Shown in pieces: positions 13,470 to 21,929 of a stretch of 33,835 nucleotides of DNA (its first letter is position 1; every line of letters begins with the position of its first letter). This DNA is from JAJDIA01 sp031555145 (GTDB taxonomy: Bacteria > Bacteroidota > Bacteroidia > Bacteroidales > Tannerellaceae). The DNA lies in NCBI GenBank assembly GCA_031555145.1, contig JAVBUR010000059.1, positions 1 through 33,835 of the forward strand. The letters are read 5' to 3'. The notes under the pieces are model-generated. The model was not told the origin of the DNA and did no database searches. It was given only the letters and a program-made list of their open reading frames with translations. Made by a program: the position numbers and the translations under genes.

Positions 13470-16256
13470 ATGGCCGACAATCATTCCATCTTCATCAAAG
13501 GTGCACGTGCGAATAATCTCAAAAATATAGACGTGGAAATTCCTCGGGATAAACTGGTGGTGATCACCGGTTTGTCGGGAAGCGGAAAATCATCGCTTGC
13601 CTTCGATACGCTGTATGCCGAAGGACAGCGCCGGTATGTGGAAAGCCTTTCGTCGTATGCACGCCAGTTCCTTGGGCGGATGAGCAAGCCCGAGGCCGAC
13701 TTTATCAAAGGTATCCCTCCCGCTATCGCTATCGAGCAACGGGTGAATACACGTAACCCCCGGTCTACCGTAGGCACTTCTACCGAGATCTATGAATATC
13801 TCCGTCTGTTGTATGCCCGGATCGGGAAGACGATCTCTCCTGTCTCCGGGCAGGAGGTAAAGAAACACCAGATCAGCGATATCCAGAAAGAAGTATTGGC
13901 CTATCCCGAAGGCACACGCTTTGCCGTGTTTACTCCTGTGATCCTGCCCGAAGACCGGGCGATGAAACAACAGTTGGAGATCCTGCAGAAAGAAGGTTAT
14001 ACCCGCCTGTCTATTGGCGACACCGTGTATCGTATTGCGGAAGTACTGACAGACGAGAAGCTATTGAAATCCGATTCGATAGAGATTCTGATCGACCGCC
14101 TCGTCGTTTCCGGCGATAAAACCCTGAAAAGCCGTTTGGCAGATTCGGCTGAGACGGCCTTTTTTGAAGGACATGGTACCTGTCTGATCCGTGTCTATCT
14201 CGAAAATGAAACCCTCCTGCTGATCTACTCCAAGAAATTTGAAGCTGACGGCATGGCATTTGAAGAACCGACGGATATGATGTTCAGTTTCAACAATCCG
14301 GTAGGTGCTTGTCCTGTGTGTGAAGGATTCGGCAAGGTGTTGGGTATTGACGAGAACCTGGTCATTCCCGACAAGAGCTTGTCGGTATTTGAAGGTGCTG
14401 TTGTCTGTTGGAAAGGAGAGACGATGGGCGAATGGCAACGGGAGTTCATCAATAGCAGTGCGCGTTATGATTTTCCTATCCACCGTGCGTATTATGACCT
14501 GACGGAAGAAGAAAAAGAGATGCTTTGGCATGGCGCCAAAGGCGTACATGGCATCGACGATTTCTTTAAATTCGTGCAGGAGAATATCTATAAGATCCAA
14601 TACCGGGTGTTGCAGGCTCGTTATCGTGGAAAGACCACTTGCCCTGCTTGTAGAGGCAGCCGTCTGAAACGCCAGGCATTGTATGTAAACGTCGGCGGAC
14701 GTAGTATTGCCCAGCTGGTCGTGTTGCCTATCACCGAATTAAAAGTCTTTTTCGACAACCTCAAGCTGGACGAAACAGAGACCACCATTGCCAAACGTCT
14801 GTTGACGGAGATCAACAACCGCATTCAATTCCTTCTGGACGTCGGATTAGGTTATCTGACCCTCGATCGCTTGTCTGCCTCCCTTTCCGGCGGAGAAAGC
14901 CAACGGATCAACCTGGCCACTTCCCTTGGCAGCAGCCTGGTAGGGTCGCTTTATATATTGGATGAGCCAAGTATCGGACTGCATTCACGTGATACCGAAC
15001 TGCTTATCCAAGTACTTCGCCAGCTACAAGTCCTGGGGAATACTGTAGTAGTAGTAGAGCATGATGAGGAGATTATCCGTGCGTCGGATTATATCATCGA
15101 CATCGGCCCCAAAGCCGGCCGCCTGGGTGGAGAAGTCGTCTATCAGGGCGACGTTGCGCATCTGGCATTTAATCAGCAAAGTTATACCGTACGTTACCTG
15201 AATGGGGAGGAAAAGATCGATCTTCCGCCATACCGCCGTCCGTGGAACCATTATATCGAAGTGAAAGACGCCCGGAAGAATAACCTGAAAGGGATCAATG
15301 TACGCTTTCCGCTCCATGTGATGACCGTGGTAACCGGTGTGAGTGGCTCGGGTAAGAGCTCGCTGGTACGTGACCTGTTCTACGAAGGGGTGAAGAGTCA
15401 GCTCGAAGAGTCGTCTCGCCTGCCTGCCGACTGTAGCGGGCTGACCGGTGATGTGAAGATGGTCGAGGGCATTGAGTTTGTTGACCAGAACTCCATTGGA
15501 AAAAGTTCCCGCTCCAATCCCGTGACCTATATTGGTGCTTACGACGAAATCCGGAAGCTGTATGGCGAACAACCCCTCTCCAAGCAGATGGCGTATAGTG
15601 CCGCCCATTTCTCCTTCAATAAGGAAGGCGGAAGATGTGAAGAATGTAAGGGCGACGGACGTATCACCGTCGAAATGCAGTTTATGGCCGATATTACCCT
15701 CGAATGTGATGTCTGCCATGGCAAACGTTTCAAGGCCGACGTATTGGAAGTAGAGTACAACGGCGCCAATATATATGATGTATTGGAGATGACCGTCAAC
15801 CAAGCCATCGAGTTCTTCGATAGCTCTAAAGGCAGCCAGGAAAAGAAGATAGTCAAACGCCTCAAACCCTTGCAAGACGTTGGATTGGGATACCTGAAAC
15901 TGGGACAGACCTCATCCACCCTGTCGGGAGGCGAGAATCAGCGTGTGAAACTCGCCTACTACCTGGGTCAGGAGAAACAACCGCGTACCCTGTTCGTATT
16001 CGACGAACCGACTACCGGTTTGCACTTCCACGATATCAAGACGTTGCTCAAAGCCTTCAATGCCCTGATAGAAAAAGGACATACAGTCGTGATCATCGAA
16101 CATAATATGGATGTGATCAAATGTGCCGACCATCTGATCGACCTGGGGCCGGAAGGAGGGAAGGCCGGTGGTTACCTGGTTTGTACCGGGACACCTGAAG
16201 AGGTGGCCGCTTGTTCTGAATCATATACCGGACATTTCCTGCGCGAAAAATTATAA
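13470..16256 (+). CDS. uvrA: UvrA-family excinuclease ABC subunit A (paralogue type)
   Basis: This 928-aa protein has two ABC ATPase modules for damage recognition in nucleotide excision repair. Walker A motifs are GLSGSGKSS (34-42) and GVSGSGKSS (622-630), ABC signatures LSGGE (471-475 and 817-821), and Walker B/ILDEPSIGLH and VFDEPTTGLH. The C-terminal zinc module is intact (C722, C725, C745, C748). The N-terminal zinc module is not: only C281-x2-C284 is present, and the preceding CxxC of classical UvrA is replaced by 'KFEADGMAFEEP'. The usual Cys motif after the first Walker region is SPVSG here. This is the pattern I associate with the second UvrA of Bacteroidetes, so a classical uvrA elsewhere is expected. 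Its end overlaps the convergent permease gene by 6 bp. Confidence 0.93.
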   Translation: MADNHSIFIKGARANNLKNIDVEIPRDKLVVITGLSGSGKSSLAFDTLYAEGQRRYVESLSSYARQFLGRMSKPEADFIKGIPPAIAIEQRVNTRNPRSTVGTSTEIYEYLRLLYARIGKTISPVSGQEVKKHQISDIQKEVLAYPEGTRFAVFTPVILPEDRAMKQQLEILQKEGYTRLSIGDTVYRIAEVLTDEKLLKSDSIEILIDRLVVSGDKTLKSRLADSAETAFFEGHGTCLIRVYLENETLLLIYSKKFEADGMAFEEPTDMMFSFNNPVGACPVCEGFGKVLGIDENLVIPDKSLSVFEGAVVCWKGETMGEWQREFINSSARYDFPIHRAYYDLTEEEKEMLWHGAKGVHGIDDFFKFVQENIYKIQYRVLQARYRGKTTCPACRGSRLKRQALYVNVGGRSIAQLVVLPITELKVFFDNLKLDETETTIAKRLLTEINNRIQFLLDVGLGYLTLDRLSASLSGGESQRINLATSLGSSLVGSLYILDEPSIGLHSRDTELLIQVLRQLQVLGNTVVVVEHDEEIIRASDYIIDIGPKAGRLGGEVVYQGDVAHLAFNQQSYTVRYLNGEEKIDLPPYRRPWNHYIEVKDARKNNLKGINVRFPLHVMTVVTGVSGSGKSSLVRDLFYEGVKSQLEESSRLPADCSGLTGDVKMVEGIEFVDQNSIGKSSRSNPVTYIGAYDEIRKLYGEQPLSKQMAYSAAHFSFNKEGGRCEECKGDGRITVEMQFMADITLECDVCHGKRFKADVLEVEYNGANIYDVLEMTVNQAIEFFDSSKGSQEKKIVKRLKPLQDVGLGYLKLGQTSSTLSGGENQRVKLAYYLGQEKQPRTLFVFDEPTTGLHFHDIKTLLKAFNALIEKGHTVVIIEHNMDVIKCADHLIDLGPEGGKAGGYLVCTGTPEEVAACSESYTGHFLREKL

Positions 16257-17327
16257 CGGAAGAGCCTCATCCGGTTCGTCCTCTTCAATGGGTGCATCGG
16301 CATGGAGTTTCAGCTTTTCTTTATTCTCCAGGTATTCTTCCTTGAATATATTCACACAGAGGAGGAAGAATGCGATCAATAACGGCCCAAAGATAATACC
16401 CATAAAGCCGAATAGGGATAGACCGATAATGACTCCGAATACCGTGATCAACGGATGGGTGTCTGCCATTTTCTTCTGTAGCATCAGGCGGATCATATTG
16501 TCGATATTCGATATGATCAGGATACCGAACAAGGCAATGCCTATGGCGCCTACCCAATTCCCCACCAACGCCATATAGATGGCCAGCGGCAACCACACCA
16601 ACCCTGTCCCCACAATCGGAATGATGGTAGCGATACAGGTCAGGAATCCGAATATAACCGGTTCCGGAACCTGGAAGATCAGGTAACCTATAAAGGCAAT
16701 GATGCCCTGGATAATGGCTAACAGCGGAATACCGATAGCATTCGACGAAACGATCATGTGAATCTCCCTCAACACTGTCCGCTTGTTCTTCTCACTGAAA
16801 GGCAGGATGGTGTAGAAATAATCCTCCATCTGCCGCCCGCTGATCAGCATGAAGTAGAGGAAGAAGAGCAGGACGACCAGGTTCATGGTCAACCCACTGA
16901 TACTTCCCATCAGGAATTGTCCGACCTGCGGCAGGTAAGAGGCAGCCTTCAGCAAGTTCGTTCGATCCAGGATATTATACCCAGTCTTCTGCTGGATCAG
17001 ATCGGCCACATGCTGCGCCGTGTCCATGATCAGGGACGTATCGAGATTGATATGTTGCAACGTGCTCACCAGCAGCCAGGCTGTTAGTGAGATGGGGATG
17101 AGGAATAATAGAATCGTTTCCACCAACAACAACAAAGCGGCCCACCCTTGTTTCATCTGTTTCTTTTCGGTGAGGAAAAGCAACTGTTTCCTTACCAGTA
17201 TATAGATGGTAAATGCACCCAGTATACCACTGAGAAAAGGGGTAAATTCGAAGAATAGCACGATGCCTATTCCCACGATCAGAATGATGAGCGAAAACTT
17301 CCGGTATTGCTCCTGTATGTTGGCCAT
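16251..17327 (-). CDS. AI-2E family transporter (PerM/TqsA-like permease)
   Basis: This 358-aa inner-membrane protein has about eight hydrophobic segments: a pair near residues 12-45, one at 58-85, a long soluble stretch (about 90-145), and a cluster from 150 to 330. Typical family motifs are 'LVVLLFFLYFMLISGRQMEDYFYTILP' (in part), 'LLAIIQGIIAFIGYLIF', 'IPIVGTGLVWLPLAIYMAL' and 'HPLITVFGVIIGLSLFGFMG'. The C-terminus is acidic (EEDEPDEALPL). The family includes AI-2 exporters and Na+/H+ antiporters, so the substrate cannot be set by sequence. The gene converges on uvrA with a 6-bp overlap and no room for a terminator. It lies 78 bp downstream of nagA on the same strand. Confidence 0.9.
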   Translation of the reverse strand: MANIQEQYRKFSLIILIVGIGIVLFFEFTPFLSGILGAFTIYILVRKQLLFLTEKKQMKQGWAALLLLVETILLFLIPISLTAWLLVSTLQHINLDTSLIMDTAQHVADLIQQKTGYNILDRTNLLKAASYLPQVGQFLMGSISGLTMNLVVLLFFLYFMLISGRQMEDYFYTILPFSEKNKRTVLREIHMIVSSNAIGIPLLAIIQGIIAFIGYLIFQVPEPVIFGFLTCIATIIPIVGTGLVWLPLAIYMALVGNWVGAIGIALFGILIISNIDNMIRLMLQKKMADTHPLITVFGVIIGLSLFGFMGIIFGPLLIAFFLLCVNIFKEEYLENKEKLKLHADAPIEEDEPDEALPL

Positions 17328-17405
17328 ATTTTTATCAGTTAATTAGTTTTGTAGAGAAAACAAACAGGCTCCCGACAAAGTTTATCTGTATGCGTGATAA
17401 TAGCG

Positions 17406-18587
17406 TTACCCGAGCGCGTTGTAAACAATCCGTCCTTCTACGATGGTCGCTTGGTTATTCAGTTCGGCATCCAGGAAGATGATGTCGGCATCCTTTCCTT
17501 TTTCCAAGGTTCCCTTTTGGCCGGCGATACCCATGATGCGTGCAGGGGTGTCGGCAGCCATACGGACAGCGTCTGTCAGCGGAATCTCTGCCTGCTGTAC
17601 CATGGTGCGGATCAACCGATCGGCCGTCGCGATACTGCTCGACAGCGCTGAGCGGTCAGGTAGTTTGCCTACCCCGTCTTCGAGGATCACACGCGGATCG
17701 TTGAACAGTGTAGAAGCATCTTCCCAAGCGGCGGCACGCATGGCGTCGGTCACCAGCGCAATACGTTCCGGCCCTTTTATTTTATATACCAGTTTCAGGA
17801 TAGCAGGGGGCACATGGATACCATCACCCACCAGTTCCACAGTCATATCATCTACCAGGTAGACGCTTTCAATCGTTCCTTCGTGTTTATATTCACGGTT
17901 CTTGTGTACACCGGTCATAGCATTGTAGAAATGGGTGGCATGTGTATAGCCTGCTTCATAGGCGGCTTTGACTATGGGATAGTCGGCTACGGTATGCGCC
18001 AGTGATACCAATACGCCACGACTGGTGGCATAGCGGCCGAACTCCAATGCACCTTCCAGTTCGGGTGAGGCACTCCAACGTTTGATACAGTCGGTTTCAT
18101 CCAGCAACGCCTTGTATTCGTCCGGGTTGGGAAGGAATAGGAATTCAGGGAACTGCCCGCCTTTCATCACCGGGTTAAGGTAGTTCCCTTCCAGGTGAAG
18201 GCCCAAAATACGGGCGCCATTGCCCGGATCGCCCATCACTTCTTCACAGGTGCGGAATGCCTGGCGGAAGACGCTCAGCGGAGCGGCGGCCAAGGTGGCA
18301 TACATCGCCGTCATGCCATAACGGGCATGTGCTTCGGCTGCTGTGCGGAAGGCTTCCGGTGTAGCTTCGGTAAAATCGCGCCCCCCTCCGCCATGCAGGT
18401 GGAAGTCGATACATCCCGGGGCGATATAAGCGCCTTTAGCATCCAGTATTTCTGCTTCGGGTATGTCATTGTTTTGCGTGGATATCTCCCGTATCTTTCC
18501 GTCTTTTACCAATAGATAGCCGTCAGATAAGATTCCGCCGGGGGTAATGATCTTGCCGTTGTAGATCTTTAGCATGTGTGATGTCAT
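17406..18587 (-). CDS. nagA: N-acetylglucosamine-6-phosphate deacetylase
   Basis: This 393-aa amidohydrolase removes acetate from GlcNAc-6-phosphate, feeding amino sugars from host glycans or cell-wall recycling into glycolysis. Metal-site and catalytic motifs are in place: D61-F-H63-x-H65-G, H131-L-E133-G, 'SLAHTVADY', 'ATHFYNAMTGVHKNREY' and the catalytic aspartate in 'ALVTDAMRAAAW'. The C-terminal 'GSLEKGKDADIIFLD'-type segment (here GTLEKGKDADIIFLDAEL) returns to the small beta domain. The start at 18587 adds MTSH before the family-typical MLKIYNGKI; the ATG at 18575 is an equally good start. It follows the S41 protease gene by 6 bp and is probably co-transcribed with it. No nagB is visible next to it. 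Confidence 0.95.
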   Translation of the reverse strand: MTSHMLKIYNGKIITPGGILSDGYLLVKDGKIREISTQNNDIPEAEILDAKGAYIAPGCIDFHLHGGGGRDFTEATPEAFRTAAEAHARYGMTAMYATLAAAPLSVFRQAFRTCEEVMGDPGNGARILGLHLEGNYLNPVMKGGQFPEFLFLPNPDEYKALLDETDCIKRWSASPELEGALEFGRYATSRGVLVSLAHTVADYPIVKAAYEAGYTHATHFYNAMTGVHKNREYKHEGTIESVYLVDDMTVELVGDGIHVPPAILKLVYKIKGPERIALVTDAMRAAAWEDASTLFNDPRVILEDGVGKLPDRSALSSSIATADRLIRTMVQQAEIPLTDAVRMAADTPARIMGIAGQKGTLEKGKDADIIFLDAELNNQATIVEGRIVYNALG

Positions 18588-18593
18588 GGTTTG

Positions 18594-20003
18594 TCAATTA
18601 GCTGAATCAAGAATGAAACCTTTGATGCCTCTTCGGTCGAGTGAAGAATAAACCCGTTTACCGAAGGGAGAACCGGTCTGCGTGGTTGATTTCAACCCGC
18701 TGACACCCATTTGTTTGAGCGCTTCGGCGAGCAACAGTTCTTCCGGTGATCCCAGCGGGGCAAGTCCCTGATCGGAACTACTCTCGTCCAATGCGATATC
18801 CGGTTGGAAGCCTCCTTCATAATCAGCCTTACGGTCTTTGTTGTATATGCGCAGTACGATGGGGTGCAGCAACCAGTCATATTTTTCTTTTTCGCCGTAG
18901 GTATTAGACCCTACGGTTTTACCGATGGTCTTGTTCCCGATCAGCGTAATATGCTGTCGCCCCATATAATCGTCGGGGAGTAGCATATTGATGACTGCCT
19001 CCGATGCCGATGCCGTCCAGTCGCCTGTCAACACATACAAACGGCTGAGGTTTAGATTACAACTGGAAACCGAGCTGGCAGTTTCGAAACGCAGCGTCGA
19101 ATTGTCGGCTGTATTTTTGTCGTTGTATTCCAGGTAGCCAAATATATTACCCAATGCGGAAGCAGGCGCCAACAAAGAGGCGAGCAACTTGGCGCTTGAT
19201 ACAAGCCCGCCGCCATTATAACGCAAATCCAGTACAAACTCATTTACCTGCTTGGCCTTGAAGTTGGTAAAGATTTCCTTCATTTGGTTGTCGTATGATT
19301 TGTCGGCATTGTTATTCGGTCCGGAGGAGAAATGGGTATACGCCAGGTATCCGATCGTTTTTCCGCCGAGCGACAAAATCGTATCCTTGATAAATGGATT
19401 GTTGTTCATGGTCACGGATGCCTTGAGCTGGCAAGAACCATTCTTGTAAAGTACATTCTTTTCCAATCGGGCCAGGTTCAATTGGATACCGTCTCCGGTT
19501 TCCAACGCCGAATAGTTATCCAGCGTAATTGATTCCTCACTTGCCCCCATGCTAATGATCCAATCCCCCCGCTTTAGCCCGGCTTCTTCTGCCGGCGAAC
19601 CGGAAAGTACATACAGCACCTCTCCCCAAAGGGTATTGGGTATGGTTGAATTATACAACATGAATTCAAATCCGTATGTCGGTTCGTTCTCCGAAATCGA
19701 CTTGGTGGCAGTTGCTTTTTTTTCGATGGTGGAAAAGTAGAGATGATTCTTCCCATACATCACCCCGTCTTTTTCCGACCGCAGTCCTTTGAAGAATTCT
19801 TCCGGGTCTTTTGAGAAATCCAGTGATGCTTTTGCCGGCAAGTCTTTATACCACAGGTAATCCTCCTCCATCACCTTGTAGATCCAAGTGTTGACATCTT
19901 TGTTTTCCGGCTCCACTTTGGGTGCAGGATCATCCTTTCCACAAGAAATGAAAAACAAGCTAAGAGAGAAAAATATACAGATTAAAACGGAATAGACTCT
20001 CAT
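18594..20003 (-). CDS. S41-family (C-terminal-processing type) serine protease lipoprotein with PDZ domain
   Basis: This 469-aa protein has a lipoprotein signal (MRVYSVLICIFFSLSLFFIS, C21). Residues ~35-100 form an N-terminal helical region. A PDZ domain follows at ~108-200 (GFEFMLY, 'VLSGSPAEEAGLKRGDWIISM'), then the S41 catalytic domain at ~213-420. The catalytic serine lies in 'GDWTASASEAV' (T330-E335) and the lysine is probably K362 in 'NKTIGKTVGS', with the conserved 'LDLRYNGGG' strand at 259-266. It probably trims or degrades envelope proteins. A TACCTTTG box (minus strand, 20037-20030) at the end of the upstream gene suggests its own promoter, from which nagA (6 bp downstream) would also be read. 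Confidence 0.93.
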   Translation of the reverse strand: MRVYSVLICIFFSLSLFFISCGKDDPAPKVEPENKDVNTWIYKVMEEDYLWYKDLPAKASLDFSKDPEEFFKGLRSEKDGVMYGKNHLYFSTIEKKATATKSISENEPTYGFEFMLYNSTIPNTLWGEVLYVLSGSPAEEAGLKRGDWIISMGASEESITLDNYSALETGDGIQLNLARLEKNVLYKNGSCQLKASVTMNNNPFIKDTILSLGGKTIGYLAYTHFSSGPNNNADKSYDNQMKEIFTNFKAKQVNEFVLDLRYNGGGLVSSAKLLASLLAPASALGNIFGYLEYNDKNTADNSTLRFETASSVSSCNLNLSRLYVLTGDWTASASEAVINMLLPDDYMGRQHITLIGNKTIGKTVGSNTYGEKEKYDWLLHPIVLRIYNKDRKADYEGGFQPDIALDESSSDQGLAPLGSPEELLLAEALKQMGVSGLKSTTQTGSPFGKRVYSSLDRRGIKGFILDSAN

Positions 20004-20040
20004 ACAAATACTTAATAGTTATTACGGAGCAAAGGTAGTA

Positions 20041-21846
20041 TTATATCTTTTTCTCTACGATGGCTTGAACAACATTTAATACATAATCACCTAATTTTTC
20101 AAATTCGTTGACAATGTCCATATAATACACACCGTTCTGATATTCATAGACGTTGTTGTCTACATCTTCCAGGTTGCGGTTGGTGAGCTTATCACGGTAG
20201 TTGTTAATTTCGTTTTCGATGTTGTACGACGGATCGACGTCATCGTGTACCACTTCCGGCATTTTCAGGATGGCATTCATGCGTAGTACGGCTTTTTCTA
20301 CCAGTTCGAACATCTTATCTACACGCCTGTTCTGGTCTTCCGTGAACTGCGCCTTACTCTCGCTGCGGCGCTTGATGGCACGCGAGAGGTTGTTGCAGGA
20401 GTCGGCGATACTTTCGATCTCGGTGACAGCACGCAACATGATGCGTACTTCTTCTTTCCCTTCCGAACTCAACCGGCCTTCGGCTACCTTGGTCAGATAT
20501 GTACCGATCTCCACTTCCATGCGATCACTTATGTTTTCGTATTTCTGGACACGGTTGTAGGTTTCGAGGAAAGCATTTTCATCCTTCTGATAGAGCAAAT
20601 CCTTTACCATGTCAAGCATTCGTCCGCAACGTTCACCATACACGGCGATTTCTTTCCGCGCCTGCATCAGCGACAGTTCGGAGGTGGACAATAGCCCCGA
20701 TGAAATGTACATCAACTGGAATTCTTCCTCTCCTGACTCTTTCTTCTGCTTGATCAGGGCGGAGCAAATATAGACGTAGAACTTTGTGAACCAGATCATG
20801 ATGCATACATTGGTGATATTGAACACCGTATGGAAGAGCGAAAGCGCGTAAGAAACGGATACCTGCAGTGAAATCAATTGTTTCTGCAATGCGATCAGAT
20901 GCGGATCGGTCAGCTCTGCGTTCGAGTTAAGCAACGAAATCGTTTCCGGATCCAGTGTGCCGAGGAACTCCGTCATGGCACGCGGGTCGCCGGGTCCATA
21001 ATTCGTTACGATCCAAGCGATCATTTCCGTGAACGGATAGAATAAAGCCATCACCCAGCACACCCCGAACACGTTGAACATAAAATGGGCAAGCGCCGCC
21101 CGCTTGGCTGATACATTGGCCGAAAGTGCCGCCAGGTTGGCTGTGATAGTTGTCCCAATATTCTCTCCCAGGATCATGGCGGCGGCCATCTCGAACGGAA
21201 TCCATCCTTGCGTACACATGATCAGTGTGATCGCTACTGTCGCACTCGACGATTGGACGATAATGGTCATGACAGTACCCAGCGCCAGGAAGATGAATAG
21301 CGACGCATACCCCATCGTGGTATAGTTCTGCAGGAACGCCAGTACCTCCGGATTGCTCTGCAAGTCGGGTACCGACGATTTCAGGTAAGACAGTCCGATA
21401 AACAACAGGGCGAAACCCATCACGAACTCGCCCCACGACTTCCGCTTGCTCTTGCCGGAGAAGATCAACGGGATACTAAGCCCGATCAACGGCAACGCAA
21501 ACAGACTGATATCCACCTTGAATCCGAACAACGAAATAATCCATGCCGTTACCGTCGTTCCGACATTGGCACCCATGATCACACTAATCGACTGGGCCAG
21601 TGTCAGAAGTCCGGCATTGACAAAACTGACGACCATCACCGTCGTGGCACTGGATGACTGGATCAGGGATGTGATCAGCAAGCCGGTCAGTACGCCTGTC
21701 ACCCGGTTTTGTGTCATAACGGAGAGGAAACTGCGCATTTTGTCTCCTGCCACTTTCTGTAATCCCTCACTCATAATCTTCATTCCATACAGGAACAAGC
21801 CTAAGGCACCGACAAGGGTTAGAAAGTCAAAAAAAGAATAGTCCAT
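20041..21846 (-). CDS. Na/Pi cotransporter family protein with C-terminal PhoU domain
   Basis: This 601-aa membrane protein has two inverted Na/Pi-cotransporter repeats in residues ~1-360. Each contains a QSSSAT signature ('LIQSSSATTVMVVSFVNAGLL' in part and 'IIVQSSSATVAITLIM'), which forms the substrate site. The last ~210 residues are helical and resemble PhoU ('LSLMQARKEIAVYGERCGRMLDM', 'EIESIADSCNNLSRAIKRR'). It takes up phosphate with sodium, possibly gated by the PhoU-like part. Length is normal for the NptA/YjbB group. It is divergent from the nucleoside kinase gene (83 bp apart). Its stop codon is 37 bp before the S41 protease gene on the same strand. Confidence 0.94.
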   Translation of the reverse strand: MDYSFFDFLTLVGALGLFLYGMKIMSEGLQKVAGDKMRSFLSVMTQNRVTGVLTGLLITSLIQSSSATTVMVVSFVNAGLLTLAQSISVIMGANVGTTVTAWIISLFGFKVDISLFALPLIGLSIPLIFSGKSKRKSWGEFVMGFALLFIGLSYLKSSVPDLQSNPEVLAFLQNYTTMGYASLFIFLALGTVMTIIVQSSSATVAITLIMCTQGWIPFEMAAAMILGENIGTTITANLAALSANVSAKRAALAHFMFNVFGVCWVMALFYPFTEMIAWIVTNYGPGDPRAMTEFLGTLDPETISLLNSNAELTDPHLIALQKQLISLQVSVSYALSLFHTVFNITNVCIMIWFTKFYVYICSALIKQKKESGEEEFQLMYISSGLLSTSELSLMQARKEIAVYGERCGRMLDMVKDLLYQKDENAFLETYNRVQKYENISDRMEVEIGTYLTKVAEGRLSSEGKEEVRIMLRAVTEIESIADSCNNLSRAIKRRSESKAQFTEDQNRRVDKMFELVEKAVLRMNAILKMPEVVHDDVDPSYNIENEINNYRDKLTNRNLEDVDNNVYEYQNGVYYMDIVNEFEKLGDYVLNVVQAIVEKKI

Positions 21847-21929
21847 GTAAAAATCGTTGTTTGTGGATAGCTATCTGATTATAATTCCTTACTTTAGCCG
21901 ACGAAATTACGAAAAAGAACGAAGAAACT

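Noticed and set aside
15024..15875. 283-codon minus-strand frame within uvrA
   Set aside because: uvrA motifs on the plus strand are complete across this stretch; the antisense protein shows no domain features.
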